Source: Microbacteriaceae bacterium PS02333 | GTDB taxonomy: Bacteria; Actinomycetota; Actinomycetes; Actinomycetales; Microbacteriaceae | NCBI GenBank assembly: GCA_029959665.1 | Contig: JASCOI010000009.1 | Span: forward strand, 1 to 58,038 | DNA: 58,038 bases | Direction of reading: 5' to 3' | Shown here: piece after piece, positions 51,202 through 58,038 of the stretch | Layout of the letters: every line of letters begins with the position of its first letter | How positions within the stretch are numbered: the stretch's first letter is position 1 | Translations under genes and position numbers: made by a program | The notes under the pieces: generated by a model | Database searches by the model: none | Seen by the model: only the letters and a program-made list of their open reading frames with translations | What the model was told of the DNA's origin: nothing

Positions 51202-51291
51202 GGAGACGTCGCATAGTCCGGCCGAGTGCACCACCCTGCTAAGGTGGAGTCCCCTTTGAGGGGACCGAGGGTTCAAATCCCTCCGTCTCCG
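51202..51291 (+). tRNA. tRNA-Ser(GCU)
   Basis: A 90-nt class II tRNA. Acceptor GGAGACG (51202-51208) pairs with CGTCTCC (51284-51290), discriminator G, no encoded CCA. Anticodon stem CCACC/GGTGG with anticodon GCT at 51238-51240. Long variable arm and T loop GGTTCAAATCC are present. Confidence 0.96.
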
Positions 51292-51300
51292 CACACGGAC

Positions 51301-51328
51301 AGAAGCCCCGCCGATCGGCGGGGCTTCT
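51301..51328 (+). terminator. Terminator hairpin after tRNA-Ser
   Basis: AGAAGCCCCGCC (51301-51312) pairs with GGCGGGGCTTCT (51317-51328) around GATC, followed by TCGTT. Also serves the convergent small gene. Confidence 0.8.
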
Positions 51329-51345
51329 TCGTTGTCCGGGTGCGT

Positions 51346-51561
51346 TCAGGCCGCGTCGGTCGAGTCGAGCCAGCGCATCCAGCCCTCGAGCTGCGCCTTC
51401 GCGCTGTCGAGCGTGCTGTGCTGCCCGTGGACCTCGCCGCCGGACGACCGGACCGCGTACCCGTCGTGCCACGAGACGACACCCATGAGCGTCGGCCCGG
51501 AGCACCCCTCCCAGTGGCCCGCCTCCGTCTCGGTCCAGAGGATGCCCTCTCGCGCCGTCAT
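51346..51561 (-). CDS. Small hypothetical protein
   Basis: 71 residues from ATG 51561; the frame is open further 5' but unlikely to be used. The protein (WTETEAGHWEGCSGPTLMGV, then YAVRSSGGEVHGQHSTLDSAKAQLEGWMRWLD) reads as a compact beta-beta-beta-alpha domain without membrane segment. Not recognised. Convergent with the tRNA. Confidence 0.6.
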   Translation of the reverse strand: MTAREGILWTETEAGHWEGCSGPTLMGVVSWHDGYAVRSSGGEVHGQHSTLDSAKAQLEGWMRWLDSTDAA

Positions 51562-51742
51562 CGACTCGGCCCGTCCGCAAGTGTCGTCGGAGCTGCGCTG
51601 TCGAGGAGGGTGGTTCTGGTGAGCGGTGGATGCATGGCTGTTTCCGGTCGGCTGTGGATCGATCCGGCGGCCGGGGTCCTGGGTCACCTGACGGTGACGG
51701 TAGTCGCGTCGGCTGGGCGCCCGTCCGGTGACCGGTAGACGG

Positions 51743-51780
51743 ACTGGAGGCTCGGTGCGGGCGTGCACCGAGCCTCCAGT
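51743..51780. terminator. 16-bp perfect hairpin, GGACTGGAGGC family
   Basis: ACTGGAGGCTCGGTGC (51743-51758) and GCACCGAGCCTCCAGT (51765-51780), 6-nt loop, 18 bp beyond the MFS stop. Shares its stem with the hairpin at 45065. Confidence 0.8.
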
Positions 51781-51798
51781 TCGTCACCTGGTCGCGGT

Positions 51799-52989
51799 TC
51801 AGCCGGCGGTGCGGATGCTCCCGGTCCGCACGGGGCGTGCGGCGCGGCCGCGGCGCGCTGCGCCGGCGGCGACGGCCACGAGCGCGAGTCCGGCCAGGGT
51901 GATGGCGGCGCCGGCCCAGATGGGCGAGGTGTAGCCGAGCCCGGCGGCGATCGTCAGTCCGCCGATCCAGGCGCCGAAGGCGTTGCCGAGGTTGAAGGCG
52001 GCGATGTTCGCGCCGCTCGCCAGGGTCGGGGCGTGGTCCGCGTAGTGCATCACGCGGGTCTGCAGCGCGGGCACGGTGGCGAAGCCGAACGCCCCCATGA
52101 GCACGAGGGCCACGACGGTGAGCACGGGGTTCGTGGCGACGACGGCGAAGAGGCCGAGGACGACCGTCAGGCTCGCGAGCACGACGAGGAGCGTCCGGTC
52201 GATCGCTTTCGCGGCGAGGCGGCCGCCTGCCCAGTTGCCGACGAACAGACCGATCCCGAAGACGACGAGCAGCCACGGGACCGCGGCCGACGCAAAGCCC
52301 GAGACGGCGGTGAGCGTGTACGCGATGTAGGTGAAGGCGCCGAACATGCCGCCGTACCCGAGCACGGTGATGCCGAGCGACAGCCAGACCTGGCCGGAGC
52401 GGAACGCGCCGAGCTCCCGGACGAGCGACGGTGCCGCGTCCTGCTTCGTGGCGGGGACGAGCAGGGCGACTCCGAGGAGGGCGACGACGCCGATCGCGGC
52501 GATCGCCCAGAACGTGGCGCGCCAGCCCATCGCCTGCCCGAGGAACGTGCCGAACGGGACACCGAGCACGTTCGACGCGGTGAGCCCGGTGAACATGAGG
52601 GCGACGGCGGAGGCCCGCTTCTCGCGCGCGACCATGTTCGACGCGACGACGGAGCCGATGCCGAAGAACGCGCCGTGGCAGAGCGCGGCGACGACGCGGC
52701 CGGTCATCATCACGCCGTAGGTCGGTGCGAGTGCCGACAGGGTGTTGCCGATGACGAACAGCACGAGGAGTCCGATGAGCACGGGCTTCCGGGGGAGTCT
52801 GGTGGTGGCGGCGGTCAGGCCGAGCGCGCCGACGATGACCGCGAGCGCGTAGCCCGTGACGAGCCAGCCGGCCGTCGTCTCGGTGACGCCGAAGTCCGCC
52901 GCGACCTCCGGCAGCAGTCCGGTGATGACGAACTCGGTCAGTCCGATGCCGAACCCGCCGAGTGCGAGTGCGATGAGTCCCGCAGGCAT
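51799..52989 (-). CDS. MFS drug/arabinose efflux transporter
   Basis: 396 residues from ATG 52989 (GGAGAGG 7 nt upstream). Twelve membrane segments. PAGLIALALGGFGIGLTEFVITGLLPEVAADFGVTETTAGW is the N-terminal signature of the AraJ/YdhP/Cmr-type DHA1 family, and GALGLTAATTRLPRKPVLIGLL is the loop 2-3 motif. It probably exports small drugs or sugars by proton antiport. Divergent from a MarR gene, which most likely represses it. Confidence 0.92.
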   Translation of the reverse strand: MPAGLIALALGGFGIGLTEFVITGLLPEVAADFGVTETTAGWLVTGYALAVIVGALGLTAATTRLPRKPVLIGLLVLFVIGNTLSALAPTYGVMMTGRVVAALCHGAFFGIGSVVASNMVAREKRASAVALMFTGLTASNVLGVPFGTFLGQAMGWRATFWAIAAIGVVALLGVALLVPATKQDAAPSLVRELGAFRSGQVWLSLGITVLGYGGMFGAFTYIAYTLTAVSGFASAAVPWLLVVFGIGLFVGNWAGGRLAAKAIDRTLLVVLASLTVVLGLFAVVATNPVLTVVALVLMGAFGFATVPALQTRVMHYADHAPTLASGANIAAFNLGNAFGAWIGGLTIAAGLGYTSPIWAGAAITLAGLALVAVAAGAARRGRAARPVRTGSIRTAG

Positions 52990-53036
52990 GCGTGGTCCTC
53001 TCCTGTTGTCCACCGCGGGCATGCCGCGTACGCTGG

Positions 53037-53108
53037 TAGTTGCAAGCGCGGGGTAAATAGTTGCACACGCTAGGTGTGTGCGCAAGCAACTACCTGCGCG
53101 TGCAACTA
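53037..53108. promoter_or_regulatory. MarR operator region: four TAGTTGC half-sites
   Basis: TAGTTGC at 53037-53043 and 53058-53064, and its complement GCAACTA at 53086-53092 and 53102-53108, between the divergent MFS and marR starts. The outer pair extends (TAGTTGCAAGCGCG against TGCGCGTGCAACTA), so two nested dyads are possible. Confidence 0.7.
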
Positions 53109-53123
53109 CTTCGGGAGGTCCAC

Positions 53124-53573
53124 ATGAGCATCGACGACACGGCGATCGCGGTCCGCGCGCACGGCTGGCGCACCCTCGGCGCGCTGCACAGCCTCATCGA
53201 GTCGCACCTCGAGCAGGCACTGCGCGAGGTCGACCTGTCGGTCGTGGAGTTCACGGTGCTCGATGCACTTCGGCGCCAGGACGGCTTCCACATGCGGATG
53301 CAGCAGCTCGCGCGGGCCGCGGCGCTCAGTCCGAGTGCGACGACGCGGCTGGTGAATCGGCTCGAGGAGCGTGCTCTGCTGACCCGGGTGCTCTGTGCGG
53401 ACGACCGTCGGGGGCTCTACACCGAGCTGACCTCCGCGGGATCGGCGCTCTTCGACCGTGCGGCACCGATCCATGCCGCCGCGCTCGAGGCGGCGCTGGC
53501 CGAGGCGCACGACGTGCCGGAACTCGACGAGCTCGCGGCCGCGGTCGAGCGCTTGGAGTACGAGCGCGTCTGA
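53124..53573 (+). CDS. MarR-family transcriptional regulator
   Basis: 149 residues from ATG 53124 (GGGAGG 6 nt upstream). Winged helix: VEFTVLDALRRQDGFHMRMQQLARAAALSPSATTRLVNRLEERALLTR, then the wing CADDRRGLYTELT. Helices at both ends form the dimer. Divergent from the MFS efflux gene with a shared operator, the standard arrangement for ligand-relieved repression. Confidence 0.93.
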   Translation: MSIDDTAIAVRAHGWRTLGALHSLIESHLEQALREVDLSVVEFTVLDALRRQDGFHMRMQQLARAAALSPSATTRLVNRLEERALLTRVLCADDRRGLYTELTSAGSALFDRAAPIHAAALEAALAEAHDVPELDELAAAVERLEYERV

Positions 53574-53578
53574 CCCGC

Positions 53579-53584
53579 TACCGT
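53579..53584 (+). promoter_or_regulatory. -10 hexamer TACCGT, leaderless promoter
   Basis: TACCGT ends 6 nt before ATG 53591 and overlaps the end region of the marR gene. Confidence 0.45.
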
Positions 53585-53590
53585 GACCGG

Positions 53591-54571
53591 ATGGTTCGTC
53601 GTGCGGGTGTCGTGGTGGCCGTCCTCGTGTCGGGGCTGGTGCTCGCCGGTTGCGCGTCCGGTTCGGGGCTCGAGGTCGAGGCGTACGTCGAACCCGGCGG
53701 GACCGCGGTGGACCGTGTCACCGCCGCCGTTCCACTCGCGACGACGATCGGGATCGACGGCGTCACCGTGGCGGATGACGGTTCCCGTCTGAACGAGGCT
53801 CCCGGAGGGCTGGCCGGACTGGCGTCGGCTGCGGGTGGTTCGGCCGAGCTCCTCGTGAGCAACTACTCGTCGACGATCGGTGACTTCTCACCCGAGGCCG
53901 GGACGGCGCTGCTGTCCTCCGCGGAGAACCGGGATCGTGTCGCACGCCAGGTCGCCCGCGCCGCCGACGACGCCGGGATGCGGGGCGTGCAGATCGACCT
54001 CGAGTCGCTGCGGGTCCGGGATCGAGCGGGGCTCGTCGCGTTCGCCGCCGCGGTACGGGGCGCCGTGCACGATCGGCTCGGCGACGACGCCGGGGTCTCG
54101 ATGGCGGTGATGGCGTCGACGTCGGCCGCCGGGTTCCGCGCGACCGGGTACGACCTCCGTGGGCTCTCGGAGCACGTGGACCGGTTCGTGCTCATGACGT
54201 ACGACCAGCACGGTCCGTGGAGCGGACCCGGGTCTGTGGGGGCGCTCCCCTGGGCGACCCGGGTGGTGCACGCTGCCGAGGCGCAGGGGCTCCGTGCGGA
54301 CCGGATCGACCTGGGGATCGCGTCGTACGGATACGCGTGGGGGCCAGGTGCGGGTGACGCGCCGCTCGGGCCCGGAGCTGCTCGGCGTCTGGCGGGGGAC
54401 GCTGCCGAGTGGTCGGACCGCGACGGGGAGTGGTCGGCGGAGCTCGACGACGGGCGGGAGCTGCACTGGTCGGACGCCCGGTCGTACCGCGCGCGGACGG
54501 CGCTCGCGCGGGAGCTCGGGCTGCATGGGGTCGCGATGTGGTCCCTGAACTCGATGCCCCTGCCGCGCTGA
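53591..54571 (+). CDS. Lipoprotein with glycoside hydrolase 18-like domain
   Basis: 326 residues. Lipoprotein signal: basic MVRR, hydrophobic GVVVAVLVSGLV and lipobox LAGC (cysteine about 21), so it is anchored outside the membrane. The barrel includes AELLVSNYSS, GMRGVQIDLESLR (the D-x-E end of the GH18 signature, with the usual first aspartate replaced by Gln), VDRFVLMTYDQHGPWSGPG (the tyrosine strand) and GVAMWSLNSMPL. It resembles SleL/YaaH-type GH18 proteins acting on peptidoglycan or chitin-like glycans. The catalytic glutamate seems present. Confidence 0.85.
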   Translation: MVRRAGVVVAVLVSGLVLAGCASGSGLEVEAYVEPGGTAVDRVTAAVPLATTIGIDGVTVADDGSRLNEAPGGLAGLASAAGGSAELLVSNYSSTIGDFSPEAGTALLSSAENRDRVARQVARAADDAGMRGVQIDLESLRVRDRAGLVAFAAAVRGAVHDRLGDDAGVSMAVMASTSAAGFRATGYDLRGLSEHVDRFVLMTYDQHGPWSGPGSVGALPWATRVVHAAEAQGLRADRIDLGIASYGYAWGPGAGDAPLGPGAARRLAGDAAEWSDRDGEWSAELDDGRELHWSDARSYRARTALARELGLHGVAMWSLNSMPLPR

Positions 54572-54588
54572 CGGGGGGACGGCTCGGT

Positions 54589-54658
54589 CCGCCGCACAAC
54601 CGAGATCAGTTCGCGCCACGGATCGCCGTGGTTCGGATCGACTCCGGTTGTGCGGCGG
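54589..54658. repeat. Nested palindrome between convergent genes
   Basis: CCGCCGCACAACCG (54589-54602) pairs with CGGTTGTGCGGCGG (54645-54658); inside the 42-nt loop CCACGG/CCGTGG form a second hairpin near 54615-54630. Larger than an ordinary terminator. Confidence 0.75.
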
Positions 54659-54680
54659 CCGTCCGCGCCGCGCCGCGCGG

Positions 54681-55682
54681 CTAGATCCGCGGGGGAGCGG
54701 TGGTGCTGCGGACGACCAGGGTGGGCGTCACGAGGTCACGAGTCGGTGCCGGGCGCGACGAGTCTCCGATGAGCGTGATCAGCCGGGCAGCCGCGAGCCG
54801 TCCGACCTCGTCGTTGTGCGGGTCGACCGTCGTGAGCTGGAGCAGGGGGGACGCCGCGAGCGGGGTCTCGTCGTGGCCGATGACCGACAGGTCCTCCGGG
54901 ACGCGGAGCCCCGCCTGTCGCGCCGCGGCGATCGCGCCCATCGCCATCACGTCGTTCGCCGCGAACAGCGCGGTCAGGGACGGGTTCGCGGCCAGTGCTG
55001 CCCGCGCGGCGTCGAAGCCGGTCTGCTCGGACGTCGGCCCGTCCCCGAGCACCAGGGGCTCGACGCCCGACGACGTCATCCGGGCGACGGTCGACACACG
55101 TCGTGCCGCTGCCGAACCCCCGGCGCCGGTCAGGTGCGCGATGTGCCGGTGCCCGAGTCCGACGAGGTGGTCGACGGCGATGCGTGCGCCGGCCGCCTCG
55201 TCCGACGCCACCACGTCGAGCCCGGGTGGGGCGGACGCGCGCTCGCCGGCGACGACCACGGGGGTGTCGTCGGGCACGTGGAGGTCGACCGAGCTCTCGG
55301 CGCCGAGGATGACCCCGTCGACCCGGAGTGACACGAGGTCGTCGAACGGGGAGCTGCCGAGGTGCGCGTTCGCCTCGGCGTCGGCGAGCGTCAGGCGCAG
55401 CCCATGCGGGGCGAGGGTCGACCGGATGCCGTCGAGCATCGGCACGTACCAGGGGTTCCGGAAGTCGTCGACGACCACGCCGATCGCGCGGGTCCTGGTA
55501 CCGGCGAGGATCGCGGCGGCACGGTTCGGCCGGTACCCGAGCGATGCGGCGGCGTCGAGGACCGCCGCGCGACGGCTGTCGGAGACGCCGGGGTCGTCGC
55601 GCATCACCATCGAGACCAGCGACTTCGAGACCCCCGCGAGTGCGGCGACGTCGATGATCGTCGGCGGACGGCGGTTCGACAC
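54681..55682 (-). CDS. LacI-family transcriptional regulator
   Basis: 333 residues from GTG 55682 (AAGGAGCG 6 nt upstream). HTH and hinge: TIIDVAALAGVSKSLVSMVMRDDPGVSDSRRAAVLDAAASLGYRPN. The effector domain follows with the periplasmic-binding-protein fold (IGVVVDDFRNPWY, LTALFAANDVMAMGA, DLSVIGHDETPLA). Divergent from the dehydrogenase/isomerase operon and probably its repressor through the palindrome at 55734-55751. Ligand likely a sugar or inositol derivative. Confidence 0.93.
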   Translation of the reverse strand: MSNRRPPTIIDVAALAGVSKSLVSMVMRDDPGVSDSRRAAVLDAAASLGYRPNRAAAILAGTRTRAIGVVVDDFRNPWYVPMLDGIRSTLAPHGLRLTLADAEANAHLGSSPFDDLVSLRVDGVILGAESSVDLHVPDDTPVVVAGERASAPPGLDVVASDEAAGARIAVDHLVGLGHRHIAHLTGAGGSAAARRVSTVARMTSSGVEPLVLGDGPTSEQTGFDAARAALAANPSLTALFAANDVMAMGAIAAARQAGLRVPEDLSVIGHDETPLAASPLLQLTTVDPHNDEVGRLAAARLITLIGDSSRPAPTRDLVTPTLVVRSTTAPPRI

Positions 55683-55692
55683 GGTGCGCTCC

Positions 55693-55723
55693 TTGACAGG
55701 ACATGGGGAGGTGGGGCTACAGT
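55693..55723 (+). promoter_or_regulatory. Promoter of sugar operon (TTGACA ... TACAGT)
   Basis: -35 TTGACA (55693-55698) and -10 TACAGT (55718-55723), spacer 19 bp, upstream of the dehydrogenase gene. Confidence 0.55.
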
Positions 55724-55733
55724 CTACCGATCC

Positions 55734-55751
55734 TTCTGGAACGTTCCAGAA
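55734..55751. promoter_or_regulatory. LacI operator, 18-bp perfect palindrome
   Basis: TTCTGGAACGTTCCAGAA, symmetric about a central CG as usual for LacI-family sites, just downstream of the -10 hexamer and 26 bp before the dehydrogenase ATG. A roadblock or initiation-blocking position. Confidence 0.8.
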
Positions 55752-55777
55752 CCGAAGACCAGCTCGAAGGAGAGCAC

Positions 55778-56983
55778 ATGCGCGAGAGCATCGGCGTCGC
55801 CGTCATCGGCGCGGGCATGGCGGGCAAGGCCCACATGGCCGCGTGGCGGAACGCCCCGTCCCTGTTCGCCCCGACCCTGCCGCCCGTGCGGCTCGTCTCG
55901 ATCGGGGACGTGTACGAGCCCCTCGCCGCCGAGGCCGCGCAGCGCTTCGGGTTCGAGCGGCACGACACCGACTGGCGGGCGATCGCGGCCGCCGACGACA
56001 TCGACGTGGTGAGCGTCGTCGTCGCGAACCGCCTCCACCGCGAGATCGTCGAGGGCCTCCTCGCCGCCGGCAAGCACGTGCTCTGCGAGAAGCCGTTGGC
56101 CGACTCGCTCGAGGACGCCCGCGCGATGGCCGACGCAGCTCGCGCCGCCGAGGCGCACGGCACGATCGCCCGCGTCGGCTTCACCTACCGACGCGCACCG
56201 GGTCTCGCGGCGATCCGCGAGCTGATCGAGGACGGCACCCTCGGGAAGGTCCTGCACCTGTCCGGCCGCTACTGGACCGACTACGGTTCCTCGCCGGACG
56301 TCCCGTTCTCGTGGCGCTACGCCGGCGCTCCCGGGTCCGGCGCGCTCGCCGACGTCGGCTCGCACCTGACCTACATCGCAGAGTTCCTCGCCGGCGACGT
56401 CCGGAGCGTCACCGGTGGGCTCTTCACCACGACGATCACCGAGCGACCCGTCGCCGCCGGGCACGCACTCCGTGGTGCCGCAGCCGAACTGACCGGCGAG
56501 ACGCAGACCGTCGAGAACGACGACTACGCCACCTTCAGCGCCCGCTTCGGTGACGGTGCCGCGGTCGGCTCGCTCGAGGTCTCCCGCGTCGCGACGGCCC
56601 ACCCGAACGGCCTGGTGATCGAGGTCTTCTGCGAGAACGGCGCTGCGCGCTGGGACCAGGAGCGGCCGTCCGAGATCGGCCTCGCCCTGCAGTCCGACGG
56701 CTCCCGGCTCGGTGGGTACCGCCAGGTCGTCCTCGGGCCGGACCACCCCTACGTGGCCGGTGGCATGGCGATGGACGCACCCGGCGTCGGATGGGGCCAG
56801 AACCAGATGTTCGAGTACCAGGCACGCGCGTTCCTCGACGAGGTCGCCGGCGTCGCCGATCCGCTCCCGCGCAACGCCACGTTCGACGACGGCGTGCACA
56901 ACATGGAGGTCCTCGACGCGGTGGTCCGATCGGCGCAGGCGGACGGGGCGGCAGTGACGACGAAGCAGGAGCAGCACGCATGA
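55778..56983 (+). CDS. Gfo/Idh/MocA-family dehydrogenase
   Basis: 401 residues from ATG 55778 (GAAGGAGAG upstream). The NAD(P)-binding motif is VAVIGAGMAGKAHM; GKHVLCEKPLADS holds the conserved E-K-P. The C-terminal substrate domain has ADVGSHLTYIAEFL with the usual catalytic-area aspartate/histidine. It oxidises or reduces a sugar or inositol-type substrate. First gene of a two-gene operon with a sugar-phosphate isomerase-like enzyme (4-nt overlap), under the divergent LacI regulator. Confidence 0.93.
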   Translation: MRESIGVAVIGAGMAGKAHMAAWRNAPSLFAPTLPPVRLVSIGDVYEPLAAEAAQRFGFERHDTDWRAIAAADDIDVVSVVVANRLHREIVEGLLAAGKHVLCEKPLADSLEDARAMADAARAAEAHGTIARVGFTYRRAPGLAAIRELIEDGTLGKVLHLSGRYWTDYGSSPDVPFSWRYAGAPGSGALADVGSHLTYIAEFLAGDVRSVTGGLFTTTITERPVAAGHALRGAAAELTGETQTVENDDYATFSARFGDGAAVGSLEVSRVATAHPNGLVIEVFCENGAARWDQERPSEIGLALQSDGSRLGGYRQVVLGPDHPYVAGGMAMDAPGVGWGQNQMFEYQARAFLDEVAGVADPLPRNATFDDGVHNMEVLDAVVRSAQADGAAVTTKQEQHA

Positions 56984-57987
56984 AGCTCGGCCTGTACAAC
57001 GCGATCTTCCACGACCGCCCGCTCGCGGACGCCCTGCGCGTCATCGCGGAGAACGGCCTCACCGGTATCGAGCTGAACACCGGCGGGTTCCTGCCACCGG
57101 TGCACGTGCCGGACATCGACGCCATCCTGGACGACGACCGGGCACGGGACGACTTCCTCGCCGAGTTCGACGGCACCGGGGTGTCCATCGCGGGCTTGAA
57201 CTGCAACGGGAACCCGCTGCACCCGGACCGCACGATCGGGGACGCCCACGCCGAGGACATCCGGCGCAGCATCCGGCTCGCCGCCCGGCTCGGCCAGGAC
57301 CGCGTCGTCACGATGTCCGGGCTGCCGGCGGGCGAGCCCGGTGGCGTCCGCCCGAACTGGATCGTGAACGCCTGGAACTCCGCTGCCCTCGACGTCCTCG
57401 AGTACCAGTGGAGCGTCGCCGTCCCGTTCTGGCAGGAGATCGACGCCCTCGCCCGCGAGCACGGCGTGAAGGTCGCGCTCGAGTTGCACCCGCAGAACGT
57501 CGTGTTCAACCCGGCGACGATCCGCGAGCTCGTCGAGCGTGGCGGGTTGACGAACGTCGGCGTCGAGCTCGATGCGTCGCACCTGTTCTGGCAGCAGATG
57601 GACCCCGTGGCGGTCGTCCGCGACCTCGGCCCGCTCGTCTTCCACGCCGCGGCGAAGGACGTCAGGATCAACCCGCACGCCGCCGTCAACGGCGTCCTCG
57701 ACAACTCGTTCCGTCGGCTGTCCCCGGACGAGCCCCGGACGAACCTCGGTGGCGACGAGTGGGCGAACGAGTGGCCGAAGCCCTCGGCGTGGGACTTCGT
57801 CGCGCTCGGCAAGGGCCACGACGAGGCGTACTGGTCCGCGTTCCTCGAGGCGCTCCACGAGGTGGACCCCGAGATGTGGGTGAACATCGAGCACGAGGAC
57901 ACCGAGCTCGGGCGTGAAGAGGGCGTCGCCGTGGCGGCGCGCGTCCTGCGCGCGGCGGACGAAGCGCTGGCGGCGCGCGCCGGCTGA
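56980..57987 (+). CDS. Sugar phosphate isomerase/epimerase (AP endonuclease 2 fold)
   Basis: 335 residues, TIM barrel. LGLYNAIFHDRPLADALRVIAENGLTGIELN at the start, GVSIAGLNCNGNPLHP, VALELHPQNVVFN (metal-binding glutamate and histidine), VELDASHLFWQQMDP and WVNIEHEDTELGREEGV at the end give the metal and substrate ligands of the xylose-isomerase-like family. Coupled to the dehydrogenase by ATGA. Probably acts on the same catabolic substrate, such as an inositol or keto-sugar. Confidence 0.92.
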   Translation: MKLGLYNAIFHDRPLADALRVIAENGLTGIELNTGGFLPPVHVPDIDAILDDDRARDDFLAEFDGTGVSIAGLNCNGNPLHPDRTIGDAHAEDIRRSIRLAARLGQDRVVTMSGLPAGEPGGVRPNWIVNAWNSAALDVLEYQWSVAVPFWQEIDALAREHGVKVALELHPQNVVFNPATIRELVERGGLTNVGVELDASHLFWQQMDPVAVVRDLGPLVFHAAAKDVRINPHAAVNGVLDNSFRRLSPDEPRTNLGGDEWANEWPKPSAWDFVALGKGHDEAYWSAFLEALHEVDPEMWVNIEHEDTELGREEGVAVAARVLRAADEALAARAG

Positions 57988-57997
57988 GCGGGGCACC

Positions 57998-58038
57998 GGA
58001 CTGGAGGCCCGACCGACGTCCGCCGATCGGCGGACGGT
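57998..58038. terminator. Start of hairpin terminator, cut by window end
   Basis: GGACTGGAGGC-type stem sequence begins about 57998 and the palindrome GTCCGCCGATCGGCGGAC (58018-58035) follows. The other half of the outer stem would lie outside the window. Confidence 0.5.

Overview
The window reads as chromosome of a high-GC actinobacterium, most likely Microbacteriaceae and plausibly Curtobacterium-like. That rests on GC-rich codon use with frequent GTG starts, the conserved actinobacterial trio histidine phosphatase/DUF3090/SCO1664-family protein, LytR-CpsA-Psr proteins, a gamma-butyrolactone-receptor-style TetR and many apparently leaderless promoters. The genus is an inference from gene content.

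Layout. (1) 1-2412: serS, a coupled HAD phosphatase and tRNA-Ser(UGA). (2) 2413-37250: a ~35 kb accessory island directly behind the tRNA, visibly less GC-rich, with long non-coding gaps and short tandem repeats. It carries a divergent DruA/DUF4338-like protein; a leaderless XRE-ImmA/IrrE metallopeptidase with an unknown partner; a wHTH/unknown pair; a HEPN-motif protein and a NYN nuclease; a tyrosine-recombinase-like protein coupled to a DDE transposase-like protein; a BsuBI/PstI-type restriction-modification pair; a small protein plus dGTPase; a four-gene operon with a metallophosphoesterase, an AbiEi-like protein and an excisionase-like HTH protein; a HIT protein with a nucleotidyltransferase; two small membrane proteins; a PD-(D/E)XK nuclease; a secreted protein; a PadR/membrane-protein pair opposite a membrane-anchored protein with an apparent ATT start; and a single-chain MmeI-like type IIL restriction-modification enzyme. 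This is a defence island. (3) 37251-47621: housekeeping and regulatory genes, including an AAA+ ATPase/VWA pair and an MFS transporter. (4) 47779-51561: two tandem LCP ligases, a 41-bp repeat array and tRNA-Ser(GCU). (5) 51743-58038: a MarR/MFS divergent pair, a GH18-like lipoprotein, and a LacI regulator opposite a Gfo/Idh/MocA dehydrogenase and sugar-phosphate isomerase operon.

Three G/C homopolymer blocks (1-92, about 37486-37548, 41551-41602) look like sequencing artefacts; one lies inside a coding region. Across both core and island, about a dozen starts sit 6-8 nt behind a TAnnnT hexamer without a Shine-Dalgarno sequence, which I read as leaderless transcription. No CRISPR array, rRNA, prophage structural module or replication origin is visible.
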